DNA from: Eubacteriales Family XIII. Incertae Sedis bacterium
GTDB taxonomy: Bacteria > Bacillota_A > Clostridia > Peptostreptococcales > Anaerovoracaceae
Direction: 5' to 3'
DNA: 10,456 nt
Assembly: GCA_031278145.1 (NCBI GenBank)
Contig: JAITLA010000057.1
Coordinates: 1-10,456, forward strand
In this document: piece by piece, positions 7,216-10,456 of the stretch
Layout of the letters: the number at the start of each line of letters is the position of its first letter
Position numbering within the stretch: position 1 is the first letter of the stretch
Translations under genes and position numbers: made by a program
Notes under the pieces: generated by a model
What the model was told of the DNA's origin: nothing
The model's input: the letters and a program-made list of their open reading frames with translations, nothing else
Database searches by the model: none

Positions 7216-7650
7216 TTATTGTATGGTGTAGGGGCCGCGAACCATCACCCAAACATCCCCGCGCGCCGTGAGGCCCCGTCCGTCGGCCCGCGGCACGAGC
7301 AGCAGGTGGTTCGGCTGCACGGGCGCGCCCGTCATCAGATCCAGCCCGCCCGTGAGATCGGAAACCCCGTTGCTTTCGTTGCTTATGATCGCGGCCTCGC
7401 CGCTCCGCAGGATGATCTCCGCGCCGGCGCCGCCGATGAGCTGTTGGCCCGCCGCGATCTCCACGGGAACAAAGACGCCGCCCAGCTCCGCGATCCGCTT
7501 GTCCACATAGCTCTTCGTCACGACGGGATCCTCCTCGGAGCCCGGCGCGGCGCTCGCCGCGCGGACCGCCGCCGCCGTGGCGACGCAGAGCAAGGCGGCG
7601 AAGAGGATCGCCGCCGCCCTTTTGCGGTATACCTTGACCTTGCTTTCCAT
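7216..7650 (-). CDS. small exported protein of unknown function
   Basis: A 144-residue protein that I do not recognise as a named family. It has a clear signal peptide: basic MESKVKVYRKR, a hydrophobic core at about 12-30 and a probable cleavage site near AAS-AAP (31-36). The mature part begins with SEEDPVVTKSYVDKRIAELGG (38-58), of which SYVDKRI recalls short helical repeats of trimeric surface proteins. A likely beta-rich region follows with GQQLIGGAGAEIILRSGEA (68-86), NHLLLVPRADGRG (114-126) and VWVMVRGPYTI (133-143) at the end. These compact glycine-containing blocks look conserved rather than random. The ATG at 7650 is chosen over an upstream in-frame start at 7728 because a GGGGAGG ribosome site sits just before it and the signal peptide follows directly. 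It lies 15 bases before the DUF5693 gene, so they are almost surely co-transcribed, which suggests an envelope role. Confidence 0.8.
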   Translation of the reverse strand: MESKVKVYRKRAAAILFAALLCVATAAAVRAASAAPGSEEDPVVTKSYVDKRIAELGGVFVPVEIAAGQQLIGGAGAEIILRSGEAAIISNESNGVSDLTGGLDLMTGAPVQPNHLLLVPRADGRGLTARGDVWVMVRGPYTIQ

Positions 7651-7706
7651 TTGCACCTCCCCTTGCCTGTCTTCTTCCGTTCGGCCTCCGCGCTTCGCGG
7701 CGGGCG

Positions 7707-7733
7707 AAAAAAATCCCGCGCGGCGCACTGCGG
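7707..7733 (-). terminator. weak terminator-like element after nnrD
   Basis: On the minus strand, directly after the nnrD stop, CCGC (7733-7730) can pair with GCGG (7719-7716), followed by GA and a run of seven T (7713-7707). The T-run is good but the stem is only four certain base pairs with a ten-base loop. A separate hairpin, CCGCG-AAG-CGCGG on the minus strand (7700-7688), comes after the T-run and cannot serve it. Partial termination between nnrD and the envelope module is plausible. Confidence 0.3.
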
Positions 7734-7734
7734 C

Positions 7735-8652
7735 TTACTCGTCCTTCGCCGCCCGCCCTTGCGGGCCGGGCGTCTTTTCCATGCTCCGATCAATCGCGAG
7801 AGCCAGCGCCTCCGCGATGTCCGAGGCCGTCAGCCCGTACTCTCCGACGCGCGCCGCGGCGATGTCCCCGGCCAGGCCGTGCAGGTATACCCCCGTCAGC
7901 GCCGCGTCCAGGGGGCAAAGACCCTGTCCCGCGAGCGCGGCGATTGCGCCCGTGAGGACGTCGCCGCTGCCGCCCGTCGCCATGCCCGGATTGCCCGTTT
8001 CGTTGACGTAGAGCTCGCCTGCGGGCGAGGCCGTCAAGGTGCGCGCGCCCTTGAGCACGCTGATGGCGCCCGTCAACGCCGCCAGCGCGCGCGCGCTTTC
8101 CGCCCGTTCGTCGCGCGGCGCGGGCGAGCCGAGGCCGAGAAGCCGCGCGGCCTCTCCGGGGTGCGGCGTGATGATCGCCGCGCCGCAAGGCCGCAGGGCG
8201 CGCGCGCGCAGCATCCCCGTCAGGATGGAATCGCCGGCGATGACATTCAGCGCGTCGGCATCCAGCACGAGCGTTCCGTCGTAGCTCTTGAGCACAAAGC
8301 GCACGAGGCCCGCCGTATTCTCCGCGTTGCCGAGGCCGGGCCCCATGGCGACGGCATCGAAGGCGGACAGATCCAAGCGCGCGAGATCCCGCCCGACGCA
8401 GGTGGCCTCCGCCACGCCGCCGTGTATGACGGGGAACAGCTCCTCGAGGACGGACACGCTGACCAAGCCCGCGCCGCTCCTGAACGCGCCCCGCGCGCAG
8501 AGGACGGCGGCGCCGGCCATTCCGTGCGAGCCCGCCACGATCAAAAGCCTGCCGCACTGTCCCTTGTGGGTGTCCGCGGCGCGCGGCCTGAGCCTCTCCC
8601 GCACGTATGCCGCGTCCACGGGCCGGATATCTTTGCTTTCAATGTTTGACAT
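7735..8652 (-). CDS. nnrD: ADP/ATP-dependent NAD(P)H-hydrate dehydratase
   Basis: A 305-residue ribokinase-like enzyme that repairs damaged NADH and NADPH by dehydrating the S-form hydrates at the cost of a nucleotide phosphate bond, in the cytosol. Motifs: KGQCGRLLIVAGSHGMAGAA (30-49), GPGLG (104-108), DADALN (131-136), TPHPGE (162-167) and NPGMATGGSGDVLTG (221-235) with the catalytic Asp231 in GSGDVLTG. Many bacterial versions carry an N-terminal NnrE epimerase domain. This one has only the dehydratase domain, and no epimerase gene is visible nearby. The same frame stays open upstream to 9249, but that stretch is a shadow of mgtE. The ATG at 8652 begins a normal-length protein, with a G-rich AGGCGGTGGG ribosome site before it. 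It lies 101 bases after mgtE on the same strand; this gap has two ATACGG repeats but no promoter I would defend. Confidence 0.93.
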   Translation of the reverse strand: MSNIESKDIRPVDAAYVRERLRPRAADTHKGQCGRLLIVAGSHGMAGAAVLCARGAFRSGAGLVSVSVLEELFPVIHGGVAEATCVGRDLARLDLSAFDAVAMGPGLGNAENTAGLVRFVLKSYDGTLVLDADALNVIAGDSILTGMLRARALRPCGAAIITPHPGEAARLLGLGSPAPRDERAESARALAALTGAISVLKGARTLTASPAGELYVNETGNPGMATGGSGDVLTGAIAALAGQGLCPLDAALTGVYLHGLAGDIAAARVGEYGLTASDIAEALALAIDRSMEKTPGPQGRAAKDE

Positions 8653-8753
8653 GCCCACCGCCTGTTTGGTTCCAATCCGCCGTATCGAGCCATACCATCC
8701 GTATAACACGCCGCTCGCGGCCGCCCCTCGCCGCCCTTGCCGCAAAGGACGCG

Positions 8754-10127
8754 TCAAAGACGCAGGATCGCGGACGCCAGCGTGAAATAGGTCAGGCAGG
8801 ACACGAGATCCGTAAGCGACGATATCATGGGGGCGGCCATCAGCGCGGGGTCGATGCCCACGCGCTTGGCAAGCATGGGCAGCATGCCCCCTATGCATTT
8901 CGCCATCGTCACGATGACCACCATCGAGATGCAGACCGTGGCCGCGACCCAAAGGCCCTCGCGGTCGAGAAGCAGGATCTTGGCCATGTTCAGCGCGCTC
9001 AATATGAGGCCCGTCGTGAAGCTGACCCGCAGCTCCTTCCAGAAAACCCGCAACGCGTCCCGCATCTCGATATCGCCCACGGCCATACCGCGAATGATCA
9101 GGGTCGCCGACTGCGAGCCCGAATTGCCGCCCGTCCCCATCAGCATCGGCAGGTAGACCGCGAGGCTGATCACGCTCGAAAGCAGGGTTTCGAAGCTGCG
9201 GATGATGCCACCCGTGAGCATGGCGGAGATCATGAGCAGCACGAGCCACGGCAGCCGGTTTCGCACGTGTTTGAACACCCCGATGTCCAGGTATTCCGCG
9301 TCGCTCGAATCCAGCACGCCGGCCATCCGCTCGAAGTCCTCATTGTATTCCTCTTCGATGACCCCGAATATATCATCGACGGTGATGATGCCGACGAGCC
9401 GCATCTCGTTATCGACGACGGGTATGGCCAGATAGCCGTACTTCTTGAACATCTCCGACACGTCCTCCTGATCGGCGTAGACGTTCGTGCAGACCACATC
9501 CTCGTCGATGATGCCCGCTATGGGCCGGTCGGCGTCGGAAACCACGAGCGTTCGCAGCGAAACGATGCCGATCAGCTTGCGGCCGCGGTCCTTCACATAA
9601 CAGGTGTAGACCGTTTCGCTGTCCATCCCCACCCGCTTGATGTGCGCGAGCGCGTCCCCGACCGTCCAATCCTTTTGCAGACTGATATAGTCCGGCGTCA
9701 TGAGGCTGCCGGCGCTGTCGTCCGGGTAATTCAGGAAGGTATTGATCTGCTTGCGCTCTTCCTTCGTGGATTTTTCGAGGATCTTATCGACGATGTTCGC
9801 CGGCAGTTCCTCGAGCACGTCTATCATATCGTCGAAATCAAGCTCGTCGATGATGTATCTGAGTTCCTTGTCCGTAATGACGTTGATGACGGCCAATTGG
9901 TCGTCCGAGGGCAGATAGGAGAACACCTCCACCGAAACATCCTTGGGCAGCATGCGGAACAGTATCACCGCGTATTCGATGCCAAGCCTCTCGATAACCT
10001 CCTCCAGCGCCTCCGCCATATCGACCTCCTGCAAGCCCAATATCTTGTCGCGGGCGTGCATGTACTTCTTGGCGTCCAGCAGCGCAATGATCTCCTGCGC
10101 AATCTCGTCAAAATTCTTTTCGTCCAT
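8754..10127 (-). CDS. mgtE: MgtE-family magnesium channel/transporter
   Basis: A full-length 457-residue MgtE, the homodimeric Mg2+ channel of the cytoplasmic membrane, gated by intracellular Mg2+. Order of domains: a helical MgtE N domain (about 1-138), two CBS domains (about 139-200 and 203-260) joined by SAGSLMTP (138-145) at the start of the first, a connecting helix, and five transmembrane helices from about 290. The pore signature PMLMGTGGNSGSQSATLIIRG (327-347) and an Asp in the last helix (SSLTD, Asp440), in the position of the ion-selecting Asp of characterised MgtE, are both present. The start ATG has AAGGAAG about 8 bases upstream. The gene appears to be the first of the directon in this window, with a leader of about 250 bases that has an extended -10 promoter and a hairpin with a T-run, so Mg2+-linked control of transcription is plausible. 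A 5-bp hairpin spans the stop. Confidence 0.96.
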   Translation of the reverse strand: MDEKNFDEIAQEIIALLDAKKYMHARDKILGLQEVDMAEALEEVIERLGIEYAVILFRMLPKDVSVEVFSYLPSDDQLAVINVITDKELRYIIDELDFDDMIDVLEELPANIVDKILEKSTKEERKQINTFLNYPDDSAGSLMTPDYISLQKDWTVGDALAHIKRVGMDSETVYTCYVKDRGRKLIGIVSLRTLVVSDADRPIAGIIDEDVVCTNVYADQEDVSEMFKKYGYLAIPVVDNEMRLVGIITVDDIFGVIEEEYNEDFERMAGVLDSSDAEYLDIGVFKHVRNRLPWLVLLMISAMLTGGIIRSFETLLSSVISLAVYLPMLMGTGGNSGSQSATLIIRGMAVGDIEMRDALRVFWKELRVSFTTGLILSALNMAKILLLDREGLWVAATVCISMVVIVTMAKCIGGMLPMLAKRVGIDPALMAAPMISSLTDLVSCLTYFTLASAILRL

Positions 10128-10150
10128 CGGGCTTCTTCCTTTCCGATAAT

Positions 10151-10172
10151 CCGCATGAAGCGGCGTTCGCCG
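10151..10172 (-). promoter_or_regulatory. two mutually exclusive small hairpins just before mgtE
   Basis: CCGC-ATGAA-GCGG (10151-10163) and CGGCG-TT-CGCCG (10161-10172), as read on the plus strand, share bases 10161-10163, so only one can form at a time in the leader RNA. The nearer one lies about 12 bases upstream of the mgtE ribosome site and could influence its access. Such short GC stems arise easily by chance at this base composition. Confidence 0.2.
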
Positions 10173-10198
10173 GACGAGGCCCGCTGCGCGCGACGGAA

Positions 10199-10315
10199 TC
10201 AGCGCAAAGCCCGCAGCCGCGCCAAATTCCGCTCCGCGTATAAAAAACGCGCGAACCCTCCGGTCGCAGATCGTATGTCGTAATCGTCGCCGCTACTTCG
10301 TTCGGGGATATCCAA
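10199..10315 (-). CDS. possible 38-residue leader peptide upstream of mgtE
   Basis: A short open frame starts at TTG (10315), 10 bases after GGGAGG (10331-10326), and stops at TGA (10201-10199), about 70 bases before mgtE. It begins MDIPERSSGDDYDIR and ends ARFLYAERNLARLRALR, so an acidic N-terminal third is followed by an Arg-rich end. It has no similarity that I recognise. Third-position G+C is only about 63 percent, lower than I would expect for a well-expressed gene here, and another frame through the same bases is also open, so coding is not proven. It would be the first translated unit of the mgtE transcript and overlaps the hairpin plus T-run. A leader peptide that couples translation to mgtE expression is possible; a non-coding leader is the main alternative. 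Confidence 0.27.
   Translation of the reverse strand: MDIPERSSGDDYDIRSATGGFARFLYAERNLARLRALR
10242..10267 (-). terminator. attenuator-like hairpin and T-run in the mgtE leader
   Basis: On the minus strand, GCGACC pairs with GGTTCGC (10267-10251) with one bulged T and a GGAG loop. GCG follows and then six T (10247-10242). This is the layout of an intrinsic terminator placed between the promoter and mgtE, inside the candidate leader ORF. The stem is short and bulged, so strength is doubtful. Confidence 0.33.
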
Positions 10316-10381
10316 CGCGTATTCACCTCCCTCGCTTCGCTTTCGCGTGGTACAAGCACGCCGCAACAAGCGCCTTGTATG

Positions 10382-10456
10382 CGGTTATCATACCATAGAC
10401 GCGGGCCGGAATGCAATCTTATTTATCGTTGCGGATTATCCGTGGAGTGATAACCG
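10382..10456. repeat. 9-bp inverted repeat flanking the mgtE promoter
   Basis: CGGTTATCA at 10382-10390 and TGATAACCG at 10448-10456 are perfect inverted copies separated by 57 bases, with the promoter hexamers between them; the left copy overlaps the -10 element. The right copy reaches the window edge, so its full extent is unknown. Two operator half-sites for a looping or dimeric regulator would look like this, but so could chance. Confidence 0.3.
10387..10416 (-). promoter_or_regulatory. probable extended -10 promoter for mgtE
   Basis: On the minus strand, TGGTATGAT (10395-10387) has a -10 hexamer TATGAT (five of six matches to TATAAT) and the TGn extension. A weak -35, TTGCAT (10416-10411), lies 18 bases upstream. 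Transcription would start near 10380, giving a leader of about 250 bases before mgtE. This is the best vegetative promoter I can see in the window. The 40 bases beyond it to the right edge show no gene. Confidence 0.5.

Noticed and set aside
7651..7728. N-terminal extension of the small exported protein to a start at 7728
   Set aside because: It would put 26 charged residues before the signal peptide and would contain the strong GGGGAGG ribosome site that serves the ATG at 7650.
8653..9249. N-terminal extension of nnrD that would look like a fused 199-residue domain, possibly an epimerase
   Set aside because: This stretch is an out-of-frame reading of the mgtE 3' half and the gap after it. 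It has no NnrE motifs, and a proper start with a ribosome site is at 8652.
61..10283. Long plus-strand open frames, for example 1020-2318, 3399-5030, 4921-6792, 6799-8649 and 8607-10283
   Set aside because: They lie opposite well-identified minus-strand genes, are rich in Arg, Ala, His, Gly and Asp, have no family motifs and no proper ribosome sites. High GC content keeps antisense frames free of stops.
10128..10380. M-box magnesium riboswitch before mgtE
   Set aside because: Expected from the gene, but I could not find the conserved M-box sequence blocks, and the region between the predicted start and the T-run is too short. A covariance search could overturn this.
10108..10416. A 102-codon minus-strand frame overlapping the mgtE start
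   Set aside because: It overlaps the true mgtE start in another frame, covers the predicted promoter -10, and its first in-frame ATG has no ribosome site.
1..10456. Mobile element, prophage or defence island
   Set aside because: No transposase, integrase, terminal repeats, target-site duplications, tRNA or known defence genes are visible. All genes are co-directional housekeeping or envelope genes with similar base composition.

Overview
The window reads as an ordinary chromosomal stretch from a GC-rich Bacillota (Firmicutes), probably a clostridial lineage. The basis is gene content and style. There is a csaB / DUF5693 / wecG(tagA)-type cell-surface cluster, a transketolase split into two adjacent polypeptides, an MgtE magnesium channel, strong GGAGG-type ribosome binding sites, and TTG/GTG starts. 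No species can be named from the sequence. I see no rRNA, tRNA, CRISPR array, transposase, integrase or phage gene.

Every gene I can support is on the minus strand, so transcription runs from high to low coordinates. In that order: (1) a regulatory-looking leader at the right edge (about 10416 to 10128) with an extended -10 promoter, a possible 38-residue leader ORF and a hairpin plus T-run, followed by mgtE (10127-8754); (2) nnrD, NAD(P)H-hydrate dehydratase (8652-7735), with a weak terminator-like element after it; (3) a cell-envelope module made of a small exported protein of unknown function (7650-7216), a ten-helix DUF5693 membrane protein (7200-4870), a CsaB-type polysaccharide pyruvyl transferase (4877-3729) and a WecG/TagA/CpsF glycosyltransferase (3649-2897), which ends in a perfect 17-bp hairpin; (4) transketolase N- and C-terminal subunits (2806-1988 and 1988-1056, stop and start overlapping by one base) and a SUFU-domain protein (1002-319); (5) after a 271-base gap, the first 15 codons of another exported protein (47-1).

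The envelope module is the functional core. WecG/TagA-type enzymes add N-acetylmannosamine to an undecaprenyl-linked sugar, CsaB-type enzymes put pyruvate ketals on cell-wall polysaccharide (the ligand of SLH-domain surface proteins), and the DUF5693 protein has a large predicted extracytoplasmic N-terminal region and a multi-pass C-terminal half. Together with the small exported protein they suggest synthesis, modification and export of a secondary wall polymer. The roles of the last two are inference only.

The long plus-strand open frames, several above 400 codons, are antisense shadows of these GC-rich genes. The features most worth a second look are the mgtE leader, the unknown exported protein and DUF5693 pair, several unusually strong GC palindromes without T-runs, and a cluster of TTTG-N-CAAA repeats before the partial gene. 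I did not find a clearly new defence or mobile system.
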